Assembly (NCBI RefSeq): GCF_020520425.1
Contig: NC_079490.1
Location: 5,766,001 to 5,830,000 of the forward strand
Length of the DNA stretch: 64,000 bases
From: Spinacia oleracea
Lineage: Eukaryota; Streptophyta; Magnoliopsida; Caryophyllales; Amaranthaceae
Direction: 5' to 3'
Shown: in pieces, positions 45,701 through 57,414 of the stretch
Layout of the letters: each line of letters begins with the position of its first letter
Numbering within the stretch: the stretch's first letter is position 1
Notes under the pieces: model-generated
Seen by the model: the letters and a program-made list of their open reading frames with translations, nothing else
Database searches by the model: none
Told to the model about the DNA's origin: nothing
Program-made: the position numbers and the translations under genes

Positions 45701-47749
45701 TTAGCCCGAAAAACCCACTATTTTAACGGGATTTGGATAACGTAAAACATAAATATGGGCCGTCCCGAAAATAGCCCGAAAGCCCGCTATTTTGGCCCAA
45801 AATAGCGGGTTTTGGGCACACAAAATTGGCCCGAAGCTTGGCCCGGCCTGGCCTGAGATAATAGGCAGATTTTTAAGGCATCGACCCGGCCCGGACGGTC
45901 TTTTGATCAGGTCTACAAAAAGTGAACAACGAGGAAAATAGACCGTTGAAGTCCTGGCATCACAAACCTTAGTCCCAATTCCAATAGCAGCATGTCCTGC
46001 CCTCCTACCAGGCGACGGTCCAAGAACTTCCAACTGCCAATAGAAGTCACAAGTACAACAACAACAACCATAATTCAGCAACTATAATTCGATCATGCAA
46101 AAATGGAACCGCATTTCATACTAATTAAACCTCGGTTTTGTTAAAGTAAACTTACCCTAGACCACGTCAAGGAATCGACATCAAACACGTCCACGTCACC
46201 ATGGTAACGGTCCCCACAATCCCCGCCATAGACGAACACCTTCCTCCCAACCGCCACACTAACATGACTATCCCTAGGAGGAGGGGAATAATCACCCTTC
46301 ACCATAGGGGAAGACCAACTCATAGTCTTTAAATCCAAAAAGTGCACATCATTCAAGTAATTCCCTACACCTTCACCACTCCCACCAAACACGGCCAATT
46401 GACCACCGTCCCCCACTAGGGTGGCGGTGTGGCTTTCCCGGGCCGAAGGGTAGGACCCGGAACACGTGGGTTGAGTCCATTCTTTAGAGTCAAGGTCTAA
46501 AATGTGGAGATCATTGACTTTTTTTGAACCATTTGTGCCACCAAAGACTATGATCTTGTTCCCCCATAGGGTCGCGGTGTGGCTATCTCTTGGACCCGGA
46601 CCCGGCCCGGTGGTTACTAGGGTGGTCCAAGAGACTGTGTCTAGGTTTAGGACTAGGACATCACTGTAATGCATACCTCCACAACATCCCTGAAAATTAA
46701 CAGGGAAAATTTTAAAAAATTTATTGAACATCTGTATCGTTCCAATTTTATCAGATGTTTTCGAAACAGAATAAAATTTATTGAACATCTGTATCGTTCC
46801 AATTTTATCAGATGTTTCGGGAAGCAGAATAGAATCTATTGAACCTAATTAATTAAGCATCTTTTTACTATGATAATGTAGTTTAAATAATTTATTAAAG
46901 ATAAATTAAGAACACCATTTTAGCCATGAGTTGGTCCACCGTCAACTGGAGGTAATAATTAAGGTTATCCAACATTCCAACCAAAATCAACTTCCTATAA
47001 ATAGTAAGAAAACACTAGAAAAACAAGTGCATTACTTACTACAGTCTGAAGAACACACACAAAAAGGTTGGAAACTAAAAATAAAAATTACCAAGAATTT
47101 ATCAAAAATATAATTTCATAGCAATTTACAGGAAATGTATTATATTAAAAAATACAAAAAAATTATCAAATACGTAATTTCACAACAAATTTACAGGAGA
47201 TATATTATATTAAAAAAAGAAGTATTGATGATAATCAACTTCAAAAGACAATCACACAAACTGAGAAATATTCTATTTTTTTTTCAAAAATATAACTTCA
47301 CAGCATTTTACAGGAAATATAAAAAATAATATTATTGATAATAATCAACCCAAAATGAATAACACTACAAGAACCCTAAAGACCGAAATAAATATAAATA
47401 ACACAAATTGAGAAAATTTCCTATATCATGCAACAAAAGCATGTATTATCATGTCAAAACTTGCAAAAAAACATGAAATAAACAAGAAAAAATAGTATTA
47501 ACACTCCTTTAAATATAATACAATAGACATAATATTGAGATTATAATCACGTTGATAGTGTAATTTGAACTAGTAATGTTACGAAAAACAACAAAAGAGG
47601 GAAGAACTTACCCCAAATACATAAACATGACCCTTAAAGAAGCAAGAAGTGTGCCCCCATCTTTCAGAAGGATTTGTACCAATTATCTTTGGATATAACC
47701 ACATTGCTTTCTTACCTTCAACTCCTTCATAACTTCCTAAAGAACCCAT
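42715..47749 (-). CDS. Kelch-repeat (galactose oxidase-like) protein
   Basis: I splice seven minus-strand exons: 47,749-47,612, 46,689-46,156, 46,033-45,968, 45,113-44,947, 44,380-43,792, 43,693-43,589 and 43,005-42,715. They are in phase throughout and encode 629 aa. From MGSLGSYEGVEGKK the N-terminal half forms a β-propeller of kelch repeats (ERWGHTSCFFKGHVYVFGGC; PRDSHTATLWGNKIIVFGGT; ARESHTATLVGDGGQLAVFG; PRDSHVSVAVGRKVFVYGGD; GRRAGHAAIGIGTK; GRFSHTAIVTDSDIAIYGG). Then follow GELLILQLGEDHPNGRYN, a Ser/Gln-rich low-complexity linker (about residues 350-450) and a conserved tail (HGKVDGSFDSGYLMTANVNG, ending TLGGPGSSQ). The layout fits plant proteins often annotated 'tip elongation aberrant protein 1-like'; their function is poorly known, with a protein-interaction scaffold being most likely. 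hAT-type elements sit in two introns, but the coding exons look intact. Confidence 0.92.
43010..43585 (-). other. Kelch gene intron 6
   Basis: AT-rich intron between exons 6 and 7. It contains short direct repeats (ATTTGCATATTTTATACG, ATATTCGATATACTAGTATG-like) and no insertion with clear ends. Confidence 0.5.
44433..44729. mobile_element. Non-autonomous hAT-type element, GCCCG family, in kelch intron 4
   Basis: The element spans 44,441-44,721 (281 bp), with ends TAGACCCGATAATCATGATT and ...CCGTAGATCAGGCTTA. Flanks GTTCGCGC and GTTCGGGG agree at 6 of 8 positions, fitting a decayed 8-bp TSD. The interior has GCCCGCTATTTTGGCCCGAA words as in the 22,961 copy. Confidence 0.7.
45243..45553. mobile_element. 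Non-autonomous hAT-type element, GCCCG family, in kelch intron 3
   Basis: The element spans about 45,251-45,545, with ends AAGAGCTGATCAACATGAGC and ...GCATTTTGATCAGGTGTA. TSD GAACAAGA/GAACAAGT (7 of 8). It is directly followed by a duplicated piece of kelch exon 3. Confidence 0.75.
45549..45640 (-). pseudogene. Duplicated, decayed copy of kelch exon 3
   Basis: GTGAACAACGAGGAAAATAG and the following ~80 bp repeat 45,920-46,000. They include part of the 66-bp exon 3 (GGACATGATGCTAGCAGAATTGGGACTAAG against GGACATGCTGCTATTGGAATTGGGACTAAG) and its GTTTGTGATG donor. The copy lacks the acceptor and the first half of the exon, so it should not be spliced in properly. Confidence 0.75.
45641..45915. 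mobile_element. Truncated hAT-type element, GCCCG family
   Basis: The right end ...CTTTTGATCAGGTCTA is intact, and the interior (CCCGCTATTTTGGCCC, AATAGCGGGTTTTGGGC) matches its relatives. The left TIR is missing, lost where it meets the duplicated exon piece. Confidence 0.65.
46700..46832. repeat. Tandem duplication in kelch intron 1 (~65-bp unit)
   Basis: The block TTTATTGAACATCTGTATCG, then TTCCAATTTTATCAGATGTTT, occurs twice head to tail, with a few changes at the unit ends. The rest of this intron (46,690-47,611) is AT-rich with repeated ATTTTACAGGAAATAT-like words and shows no gene. Confidence 0.85.
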
Positions 47750-48117
47750 CTTTTTTTTTTTTACCTCTCTAGTTTGTTTTTTCTTTCTCTCTCTAGAAAA
47801 TGGTAGAAATGAGAAAAGCAAGAAAGAAATATGAAAGGAAAAAAAAATGAGATGATGAGTGAATTTAGTACTAGTAAAAGTAGTAGTAGTAGAGTGTAAG
47901 TTTGATGAAACAATATATTTATTAAGACATGAAAAGATGGGTGCTTTCAACTCCAATATATTATCACTGTGACAACCAACACCCAACTCTTTCAACCTAA
48001 TAGTGGGACTATTGACAGTGGAGGTGAAAAGATTGTATAAAAATCATCACCTTTTTTTCTAAAAAAAAAGTGAACTTTTTTAGAAAAATAAAATAAAAGT
48101 ATTTTGATATTTACTAT
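47750..48117 (-). promoter_or_regulatory. 5' leader and upstream region of the kelch gene
   Basis: Immediately upstream of the ATG the minus strand is T/C-rich and A-rich in blocks (run of A's at 47,751-47,762 complement, CTCTCTCT complement near 47,790). No convincing TATA box position is seen. Confidence 0.35.
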
Positions 48118-48985
48118 GGACATGTACGGAGAACTTTGTATGAAAAATCAATAAGTATTGTTCAATGACCTTGATTTCTGTTTATAATTTGAGATGTCCT
48201 TGTATTTTATTCGGAAAATAAATTAAGCTATAAAATAGGTATATAACGGAGTATGAGTAATTTCAAGGTTAGTATTTCAGTGGTAATAATTTTTTTACCT
48301 ATTCACTACAAAGTAAAGGGCCGAAATTATGTATTTGATGATGAAATATTAATAAGAATTGTTCAATAACCTCCTTGTTTATTATTTGGAATGTCGTTGT
48401 TTTATGTGGAAAAGATATTGAACTATAGAAATAGATATATGCGGAGTAGGAGTAGTTACCAGGCGGGTATTTTAGTGATAAAAGTTTTGAAATTTATTAT
48501 GTACGGACTACTTTGTATTGGATTATGAAATATCATAAGCATTGATTTAGTTATATAAATTAGGAGTTAATGTGATTGTGTACTCCAAATAACACGAGTA
48601 GGTTATATACTCATTCACGTACCTTCTTGTTTATAATTTGTGATGTCCTTGTGTTTTTGTTCAGAAACGATATTAAAGTATAGAAATAGGTATACTCCCT
48701 TCGTTCCTTAATACTCGACATGTTTTGACTTTTTGCACTATTTACATAATTCACTTTGACCCTATTTCATTTCTAGTATATGAAAACAAATGTTAGTATA
48801 TATAATATATTGTTGGTTTCATCTTAATATATATTTTCAAAATATTAATATTTTATAAATTTTTATAATATGTAGTTAAAGAAATTGGGGGTCAAAGTTG
48901 TGTATTGACAAGCGTATTCGGTCAAAATAAGTCGATAAAGGGACAGAGGGAGCAGAAGTCACAGAGGGGTATTTTAGTGATAATA
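48118..48985. repeat. Decayed ~170-bp tandem repeat, three copies, third split by a MITE
   Basis: Units near 48,118-48,295, 48,310-48,485 and 48,500-48,985 share ACTTTGTAT, the TTGTTTATAATTTG-GATGTCCTTGT-like core, TATAGAAATAGGTATA and GTATTTTAGTGATAA. In the third unit the Stowaway-like element lies between GAAATAGGTA and AGAAGTCACAGAGGGGTATT, so duplication came before that insertion. Confidence 0.65.
48693..48954. mobile_element. Stowaway-like MITE, second copy of the CGACCTGTTTTGAC family
   Basis: The ends are CTCCCTTCGTTCCTTAATAC and ...GATAAAGGGACAGAGGGAG. TA is on the left and CA (a decayed TA) on the right. It is similar along its length to 3,020-3,279. Confidence 0.7.
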
Positions 48986-49311
48986 AAAATGCATGGGGTT
49001 GGATACTAAAGCTTTGAAGGAATTTATTTGAAGTGATGTAAAATCAAGCTAAGGAAAGACATGACACTTTGACAATTTGACAGATGGAGAGAGATTGACA
49101 CTTTTGTTTTGTTTCACATTTATTTATTTTGAAGGAATTTATTTATATATTTATTTTTATTTATCAATTTAGTTGTCTAGCTGAAAATGATGGTGTGTAT
49201 GGGGGGTTGATGATGCATTGGTTTGTGGGGAAATGATTTCGAGAAAAGAGAAGTTGTGTGAGTTTTGAGGTTAAAAGGTCAAGCATTGTTTTTTGGTTCC
49301 TTGTTCTTTTG

Positions 49312-50098
49312 TTAATCCGCAAGTGCGATGTTGGTTTGATACTCCATTTTTAACTTAATTTATTTATATCTAAAATTTATTAATCCGATAAACCCCTTAA
49401 ATAAGAAGTTCAAATGAAAATATTAAGCATAAATCACAAACCATTCAAGTAACGTGTAGTTTTGTTATACATTATTTAACTAATTTATATCGTATTTCGT
49501 ATTACTTCGTCAGTCTCTTGTTATTTTTTACGTTTTTCTTTTGGTGTCCTAAAATGTGAAAATGTTTTTTCTATTTCTTTTTATATTATCACATAAATGC
49601 TTTAATACACTATTAAATTTTGTGTCTAATGATTATTTTTACCAATTAAATTTATTGGGTCATTTAATCTCTCACACTTTTTTCATTGGGACATTAAAAT
49701 ATTCTCGTTTTCTCAATATTAGAACTTTGATAAAAATGAAAACATTATAAATAAACGTAATTTTCCTTGTTTAAATAAAAAAAATAGAGGAATCTTAATA
49801 CACATTAATTAGTTGTTAAAACGCGTGCAAAGTACTAAATGTAAAGAACAAAAAAAGATGGAGGGAGTAGAAAATATACTAAGTGTTGCTTAATACAAAG
49901 CATTGTAGTCCGCAAGTGCAATGTTGTTTGAAATGAATGATACTCAATTTTAAATTTATTTAAAAAAAAATATTAATCCATAAATGATAAAGCTCGTAAA
50001 TAAGAAGTTCAAATGAAAATATAAAGCAGAAATCACAACTTATTCAATAACGTATACTTTTATTATGCATTTCTGAATTAATATCGCACCTTGTATTA
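49312..50098. repeat. ~190-bp direct repeat separated by a Stowaway-like MITE
   Basis: 49,312-49,504 and 49,905-50,098 share CCGCAAGTGC(G/A)ATGTTG, AAATAAGAAGTTCAAATGAA followed by AATAT, and AAATCACAA, in the same order. The MITE at 49,505-49,867 lies between them. No gene. Confidence 0.65.
49503..49869. mobile_element. Stowaway-like MITE
   Basis: The ends CTTCGTCAGTCTCTTGTTAT and ...AAAGAACAAAAAAAGATGGAGGGAG are flanked by TA on both sides. The inverted match is imperfect, so it is an older copy. Confidence 0.5.
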
Positions 50099-50583
50099 AA
50101 AATGTATTTTATTATACTTCGTATTTCTTTTAACTTTCTCGACGTCCGTAACCCTTATAATTTATAATAAACTTTTCCCTTCTCATTCTTTGAGTTTTCT
50201 ACTTAGTTAAATATAATATTTTAGATATTTTTTTAAAATATATTTTCCAATAGTGGGAAGGGTATAGGGATTGATGGAAAGGGGAGATTTAGTGTTTGCC
50301 TAACAAAAATGGCCCCCAATTTTCAAGGTAAAAAAGTGTTACATAAATGGGGGGAGTGGATCTAGAAATAATGTCCCTTCTCAAGGTTCATAGGGGAATG
50401 TGTTTGTGGGATTTGTTAAAGAGGGAAAGAATCTCATCTCATCTTCTCGATCTTTCTTTAAGTTTTTGGAGATGATGAAAAATTTATGGTATCTCACACT
50501 CCTATTGTCACTCTCACTATCTCTTTGTTTGTCTCCAAACAAATTGAATATAGTAAAGTTTGTATGCTTTCTTACAAAAATAT
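50099..50583. other. AT-rich spacer, no gene
   Basis: Nothing recognisable. The open frames at 50,381-50,669 straddle the edge of a MITE and have no family resemblance. Confidence 0.5.
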
Positions 50584-51007
50584 TACTCCATCTATTTCTT
50601 TTTGATGTATACATTTTAGAAAGTGGGAAGTTTTTAAGAAAATTGGAATCTTGGTTTGTATTGGTATAAGTGTAATGATTGGGTGTAAGAAAAATGATTG
50701 TATGTAAAAGATTATAATAAAAAAAGAAGAGAGAAAATAATAAAGAAATAAGGTAAGAGAAGAGGAGTGATAATGATGGGTGATAAAGGAGGTGAGAGAG
50801 TGGGTATATGGGGAAGGGAAAAGAATTAAATAATAGGGGTGGGAAAATTTAGGTGGGAATATGGGTAGAATCTTTAGGTATTTTGGTAATTAGATAGAAA
50901 TATAAGGGTATTTTAGGATAAAATGTATGTCCAAAAATAGAAACGGATACAACAAAAAGAAACGCTTAAAATGAAAACGGATACAACAAAAAGAAATGGA
51001 TGGAGTA
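50584..51007. mobile_element. Stowaway-like MITE (ATTTCTTTTTG family)
   Basis: The ends are CTCCATCTATTTCTTTTTGA followed by TGTATACATTTTA, and ...CGGATACAACAAAAAGAAAT followed by GGATGGAG, flanked by TA. A 33-bp word near the right end is duplicated (AAACGGATACAACAAAAAGAAA twice). Confidence 0.6.
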
Positions 51008-51671
51008 CTACTTTGAATATGTTTGTCTCTCACATAATTGGTCTTATGGTTATGTGATTGATACTTCTTTCGTCTCTTTAAGATTACTCGATCAGAATAT
51101 GGATGTACAATTTAAAATTTTAAGTTTCGATCATATAAAATTTGAATGTTTGATAAGTCTAAAATCGACATTTTTCTAAAAGGTAAAGAGAATAAAACAT
51201 TCGCTACAAACAATATATATTAGACCAAAGCTTTCATACTACTCTGTACAATCTAGATGAAGAGAATATGTCCTAACTAAAAAATAAAAAACATAAAATA
51301 TGATTTTTGTATAACAACAAGTCTTAACGAAAAAATTATTTATTTATTTATATAAAAAAGTTACAATAAGAAAACTAAGTGTGTTTTCGTGTTTTCTTTG
51401 AGGGGTACTTTAGAATTGTAAGATTTGATTGCACACAAGTGATATAACTCAAGTGAAATAAATAATTATTGGGGTTGTAGTATTGTCATTTTGTAATTTC
51501 ATTGGATTTGATTGCACATAAGTGACCTAACTCAAATAACATAAATGTGTGAGCGTAATTATCGGAGATGTATTATTCTCAAAGATATAAGGATATTAGA
51601 TCACCTCTAATTAGAGCTCAAACAAGGGTTAAAGTGGAAAAAATGTTGTTAAATCCCCATTATATATGAGT
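51008..51671. other. AT-rich spacer with a short direct repeat
   Basis: No gene. Bases 51,400-51,545 hold a decayed duplication around GATTTGATTGCACA(C/T)AAGTGA followed by TAACTCAA. Confidence 0.5.
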
Positions 51672-51933
51672 TACTTCCTCCGTTCTTTTTTAAATGACAC
51701 AATTATTTAGGCACGTTTGTCAATGCACAGTTTCATACATTAATATCTCTAATTGTGTATCTGAAAAAATTATAAAAAATTGATATTTAAATAATATTTA
51801 CTGATATGAACCTAATAAGACCCCACACGACTATGTTTTTTCTTATGTATAAACCACAAAAGGAAATCAAAGGTGTTTGTGTGAATAGTGTCTAAAACAC
51901 CATTATGTCATGTAAATAAGAACAGATGAAGTA
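51672..51933. mobile_element. Stowaway-like MITE
   Basis: The ends CTTCCTCCGTTCTTTTTTAA followed by ATGACA, and ...ATGTCATGTAAATAAGAACAGATGAAG, are flanked by TA on both sides. Confidence 0.6.
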
Positions 51934-53160
51934 TTAAATTTAAGATTTTTTTAAAAAAGTTATGAAATTTGATAACTTTACTAGAAAGGTTTTTTTTCTG
52001 AAAAAATAAAGAAAAATTTGTGATTAAAAAATAAATTCATAAGAAGTGTTTTTTTAATAGTCTCACCATGAATATCGGGTACCAAAATGAGTTTCAAAAA
52101 TAAAATAATACTCATATTTAAAGATGTCAAAATTCTCAAAATACGCCTCATTTTCAATTAATTCCCAATTAATCTACTGTCCATGTCAACATTGGTATAA
52201 AGAACTTTTTTCCCTGGTCCGTCACTAAATCGCCAATTAATTTTTTTATATATATATATCTTACTCAAGTTTCCTTATACAAAGTATAAATTTTGCCACG
52301 TTTTTCTTTAAAAAACAAACAAATATTATTTCGTATTAGTGAAATTTGCAAATTGATAAAGGTCACAGTGTGACTGTTGAGGAAGAGCGTATCAAATTTA
52401 TCCTTTCTCCCGTTAAAAGATCGCCCCTTTTTTTCTTTTATTACTCTGCGATATAAACTCCGATGTCTTTCACGCGATTTTAACTATCCGAAAAAAAAAT
52501 TCTTTCTTCTTATCCAAACAGAGTACAACTCTTAATACTCCGACAACCAAACTTGTTTAGTGAAGATGGTAGGGAACTCATTAATAAGTAACAAGTTTGA
52601 GCATCATGATATGTTCACACTTTTTAAATGAGAATTCTCTCGAGTCTCATACCCTACTTTTGAATATTAACTCGCGTAACTAGGTAAGTTTGAACATCGT
52701 GATCTATTTACACTCTAATGAGAATTCTCTCGAATATTTTCCCTTTACGTTCAAGTGTTGACCAAGCGTTGACCTGCGTAGCTGGGTAGTTTTACGAACA
52801 AAAATGAGTTGACAGTACTGAATACTCACGCGATAAACACGGGAGTGTTTTGGGTAGAGGGTGAAATGGCGGCAACAGTATCGATAAACGTGAAACTTAA
52901 TAGTTGGACAACAAGTAGTCAGCTATAGTCTTAGTTACAGTGAGACTCCCTACTTTTTCAGTTTTCTTCCATTGAAACTTGGAATCGCAAAAACAAGCAC
53001 CGTTTTCTAGACAAAAATTACACTCCCTTTAAGAAAGAAATTTGAGTATTGAGATGAAAGAATGACTGACATCAATATATCTTTTCTAATACTTCAATTT
53101 TCTTGAGAAACAACACAAACCAAACTCCAATACTACCTCCGTACCTAATTTCTTTTGCCC
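51934..53160. other. Intergenic region, no gene
   Basis: No coding region. Bases 52,590-52,745 contain a decayed duplication (AAGTTTGA(G/A)CATC(A/G)TGAT, then AATGAGAATTCTCTCGA). At 53,135 CTACCTCCGTACCTAATTTC looks like a lone end of a Stowaway-like element. Confidence 0.5.
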
Positions 53161-53164
53161 CAAT

Positions 53165-53375
53165 TAGGGGTGAAATTATTAATGGGAGTATATATATTAA
53201 TAGGCGTTTTTACAAACGTCTACCTGTCACGTGACGCTCTCCCTCGATTCATAAGTCCATGCTATTAAGCCACTTTCATTTACAAATGAGAAACATGGTT
53301 TGCATAAGATTCGAACCCACGACCTTCAATTCCAACACTAGAGTGTTGTTAACCAATTAAGCTATAACACTTTAT
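53165..53375 (-). mobile_element. tRNA-derived SINE
   Basis: On the minus strand, TATAGCTTAATTGGTTAAC (A-box) is followed about 45 nt later by GTGGGTTCGAATC (B-box). A body follows (…GTGGCTTAATAGCATGGAC … GAGCGTCACGTGACAGGTAG …) with a T-rich end. The size of about 200 bp and the layout fit plant SINEs. The target duplication is not clear. Confidence 0.65.
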
Positions 53376-53639
53376 ATGTTATCTTTGCAAAATTTGATAT
53401 TAATATAATATAGAATAATTATCTTGTGAATAAAATTCAAGCATAATTTCATTAAAGAATTGTAATAATTATTTGTTATTCACGTAATAATCCGGGCATC
53501 GCCCAGGCCAAAATACTAGTTATTTAATAATTAGATATTTAAGTTAAATGGATGAGATAATGTCTGATGAAGCGGGTGGCAAATCTGGTCGTTTATAAGT
53601 GTCATTAGTTTAGCTCGGTGCAATGCATGATCATATATT

Positions 53640-53840
53640 TTATCGAATCCAAAAACTTTTATATAAGGAGGTCTTATATAAGTTAAGCAATTGAATCAAT
53701 TAGTTAATATCTGAAACTAATTATTTAAGCACTGGAATCAATTAGTTAAACAATGAAAATAATTAGTTAAGCGCTGAAACCAATTAGTTAAACAATCAAA
53801 ACATTTTCGATGTAATGAACCGAAACTGATTTATACGATC
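53640..53840. repeat. AT-rich repeat with AATTAGTTAAGCA units, second locus
   Basis: A loose array of CAATTAGTTAANCACTGAAA-like units relates it to 476-870. It is preceded by ACTTTTATATAAGGAGGTCT. No gene. Confidence 0.6.
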
Positions 53841-55870
53841 ATCCCCTTTCATATGTGAATGAGCGATGGACGATTGCACGTGATGGGTTACGCAGGTGAC
53901 AACCGGATGCAAGTAGAGCGAATTGAAAAATGGATTATGCAAGGAAAGTTTCACCGGTCCGAATCTAATCCATTATCAAACATATATACCAGAGTATCTC
54001 GAGCTACAGAGCTAGGCCCACTAGCCCAGTCCGACTCGGTCCGAATGACGGGTATTGAGCAGATTTTTAGGCTAGTTTTCCACGCCTAACCATTTTATTC
54101 ATTTGACCGGTTTCGGGCAACTAAAGACTTCGAAGTTTTGGTGTAAAAATGCAAAATTGATTCCACCGAAAATAGCCGTAAAAATCCGCCACTTTTAATC
54201 CTAAATAATGGGTTTGGACATAAAAAATGACCCTGTTTTTACCTAGTCCGGCATAATGAGTGAATTTTGTCACGGCCCGACTCGACCCGTGCCGGACCCA
54301 CCATTAGACGAGGTTTAAAGTGTTTAATGTCATCCCTACCCCCAAGACAATATTGTTTCGTTTGTTTAGAAATTTCAGTTTGAATTTCTTATGAGAAAAT
54401 AGAATTGATGGTAAGCTACTGTCATTTGTGGCTTCAGCAATGCATGCAAATAAATCAATCAATCAATCAGAATCAATCACAGATTTCTCCTTCTTTAATT
54501 ATTGGCGCTTCATTTTCCATTAATTCTACTTTGACTTCTTTCCTCTAAAGATTTTGCAGGAAGACTATGCATATTGATCACTACGTAATCCGTCTCAGAA
54601 CAGTTACACACATTTAATTTTGACACCTTGTTTACAAAAAATTTAAATGTAGATCATAAAATAAAATTTTCAGTGTCGATTGTCAAAAGGGCAACGTTTA
54701 AAGAAAATTAAATTCTAATAATTCAAAAATCAGGTCAATTGTCCTACATGGCAGTGACCTAATTCACCTGATTTTGCAGGTTGTAATTTAACGAGGTCCG
54801 TTTAAAGATAATAGGTACCAAAGGTTGGATCATCTAGAACTATCGCATAGGTGAGACTGTTAATGGATTACCGGGCAAATGTTGGATAATTAGAATTTAA
54901 TTTTCCAAATAAATATTGTTGAGTATCTTTTTTAACTACTTTCTTCGTTTTTGAATATTCGCGTGCAACGTTTGGAACTTTATATTGCCCTCATCGCTCA
55001 TTCGCACAAAAAAGAAAAAAAAAATCTACTTTCACTATTGTTGGTGATTTATAATTTTATATATAAGATAAAACATAGTCATATGCGATCTTTTAAAGCC
55101 GTCTCAATGCGTATTTTCAAATCACCAACATTTCAATAATTTTTGTTTAAATTGAGAATTAAAGATATTACTGATCAAAGTTAAACATCGACGATTTTCA
55201 CATGCGTGAAAGTGATCAAAGTTAAACATCGACGATTTTCACATGTAAGTGATCAACGCTCTGAATAAAAACGACTGGAGAAAGTACTATTTATAACAGC
55301 AACATTCTAAAACAAACCATAACCATTATGGGCAACAATTTAAAACAAACCATAACCATTACAAGGTACTTCCCGTATAAGTCTATTGTAACATGACGCG
55401 TTCGTGATAGTTCGTCAACTAAAATGCAAGCGCTAACACGACCATTGTTTAGAAACGGAAGGAGTATATGGCAGTGCCTTAACGATACTGTGTTCTCTAA
55501 TCCCATGTAATGTTTGACCGTATATCGTAATGCTGATTCATGACTTTATTCACTCCCAAAATTCTAGTATATGATGTTAATCTCCTATTACTGCTAAACG
55601 TGCTAGTAAAGACTTTTCCTGAATCATCAAAGAAAAGGGTAGAATTCAGGAACAAACAGATCCTATTTATAATCAGTAATGAAAAAGAGAAACTTTCTGT
55701 TCATAACAGCTAAAACCACTTGAAAATTGACACGAGGACGGACAGTCCTGTCCCGTCACAGCGAATCCAAAAAAAAAAAAAAAACTGAAGAAAACTCATA
55801 GTTCAGATTCAACACAACCACAAACTAGAAAACAAACACAGGTGCCAGTTTTGCTGCATGTAATAGAACT
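53841..55870. other. Intergenic region with decayed hAT-type remnant, no gene
   Basis: Bases 54,000-54,320 carry GGCCCACTAGCCCAGTCCGA, GACGGGTATTGAGCAG and GACCCGTGCCGGACC words typical of the GCCCG hAT family, but with decayed ends. Bases 55,165-55,250 hold a tandem pair of about 41 bp (AAAGTTAAACATCGACGATT followed by TTCACATG). A second small pair (AAAACAAACCATAACCATTA) lies at 55,307-55,360. Confidence 0.5.
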
Positions 55871-57414
55871 CAGAGAAAAATATAGTACCTGTACCATGCA
55901 GAAAACCATTAAGATTCCTCCAACAGATGCATTCAAATCATATACCAGTAGGGTTAATTACGGAATTAACCCTATTGTCATACAAAAAAGTGATTTTGGC
56001 ACACCACTATGAAAACACAGGAAACTGTATTGTGCGTTGTGCGATACTGACATGGAGGTGTGCCAATATCGACAGAGTGGTGTGCTAAAATCAGTTTCCG
56101 TTAATTACAGTAAACTTCAAGTGCTCCTTCTGAAACATCACATCTATACTTGAATACCACCTGATATGATTATCAAGGCAAAATCAGAGAGCCCCACTTT
56201 CACAGTTATCATAACAAAGCTCCAAGAACAGAGATTACAAATCTTCTGTTTCTTTGCAATTATAACATCTGACCTTGAGTCTACCTTACGTACGTAGTAT
56301 TAACATATCATTCAAATATACAGTACTCGACTACTCGTACAGTCGTACGTAGTATTAATAGTGTGTGATTTAAGTACCTGCTTAATCTAGGGTTTGAGAG
56401 TGAAAAATACAAACAGTATCAGAAAGTTCTGACAACAAACTGGAATCAATCTCTTATTCACAAAAAATCCCGGTTAATTACCTTGTTTATTTTCATGGTA
56501 ATAAACATTTTTGCAATCATATAGAAAAACCTAAACTAAATTTACAGCAAGTGCTTACAAGAACTTATGCTTAATGAGATTTCTAGTCTAGTCTATACAG
56601 TGTTAGGCTCATCATTAGTGAAAAGTGTCATAAGCTTTTCACTAAGATGAGAAAATGAAATAGAAGTGGGTCAAACTCGTCACCTTTGCATTGATGTACA
56701 AGAGGAATGCTCCGGATAGGTGGTAACTCGTGTAGGGATGGTAACTGTCCCCAAAGAAATTGAATGGAGAATGTGACTGTTTACTCTTCAATTTGTGTAA
56801 ATATTGTAGAAAGGATTTAATCGGGCATGACTTGAAAACCAGCTAAACCTGCACCAGAAATTATGCAAGAGAAATGAGAATCAAAACAAAAGTTACGCCA
56901 TGCTATGTTATCAGGAGACAGTGAGTGGAGTTTCGAGGTACTCCGTAGTAAAATTCAATGGAGAAACTCAGGGGTGGCAAATCGGGTCAATGGGTCAGGT
57001 TCAGGTTCAGGTTCAGGTTCAGGTTTGGGTTGATTTCGGGGTGTGTCAAAAAATATCAGAAATATTGTAAAACTTAATATTACTATAAAATATGATAAAT
57101 GGGTCAAATCGGGTCGATTTCAGGTCATTCGGGTTTGGTTCAGGTTGGGTTCGGGTTTCTCTCACAATAACTGTAGGTCGGGTTCGACTCATGTTATCGG
57201 GTAGGGTCAGAGATTACCAGCCCGTAGCCAACTCTCAAGCATGGCCATTAGCATGTACAAAGTAGATTGAAGAGCATATCTTAACCAACTCTCAAACTTG
57301 AGTTTTCCTTTGGACAAAAATCGGCTCTAAGTGCAAAACTTATTACAGATGAGACCGAAAGGGAAAGCTTATGAGATGAGGGACGGGTGTATAGTACTCA
57401 CCATTAAATCAATA
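55871..57414 (-). other. 3' flank of the ferroportin-like gene, no other gene
   Basis: Bases 55,950-56,110 may be an old inverted-repeat element (GGGTTAATTACGGAATTAAC … TTTGGCACACCACT … GTGGTGTGCTAAAATCAG … GTTAATTAC). Bases 56,972-57,220 are a GGGTC-rich patch with a (GGTTCA)n run at about 56,997-57,022. It is probably another hAT-like relic. Confidence 0.45.

Noticed and set aside
53285-53375. Functional tRNA gene on the minus strand
   Set aside because: A- and B-boxes lie in a longer ~200-bp SINE body and acceptor-stem pairing is not evident.
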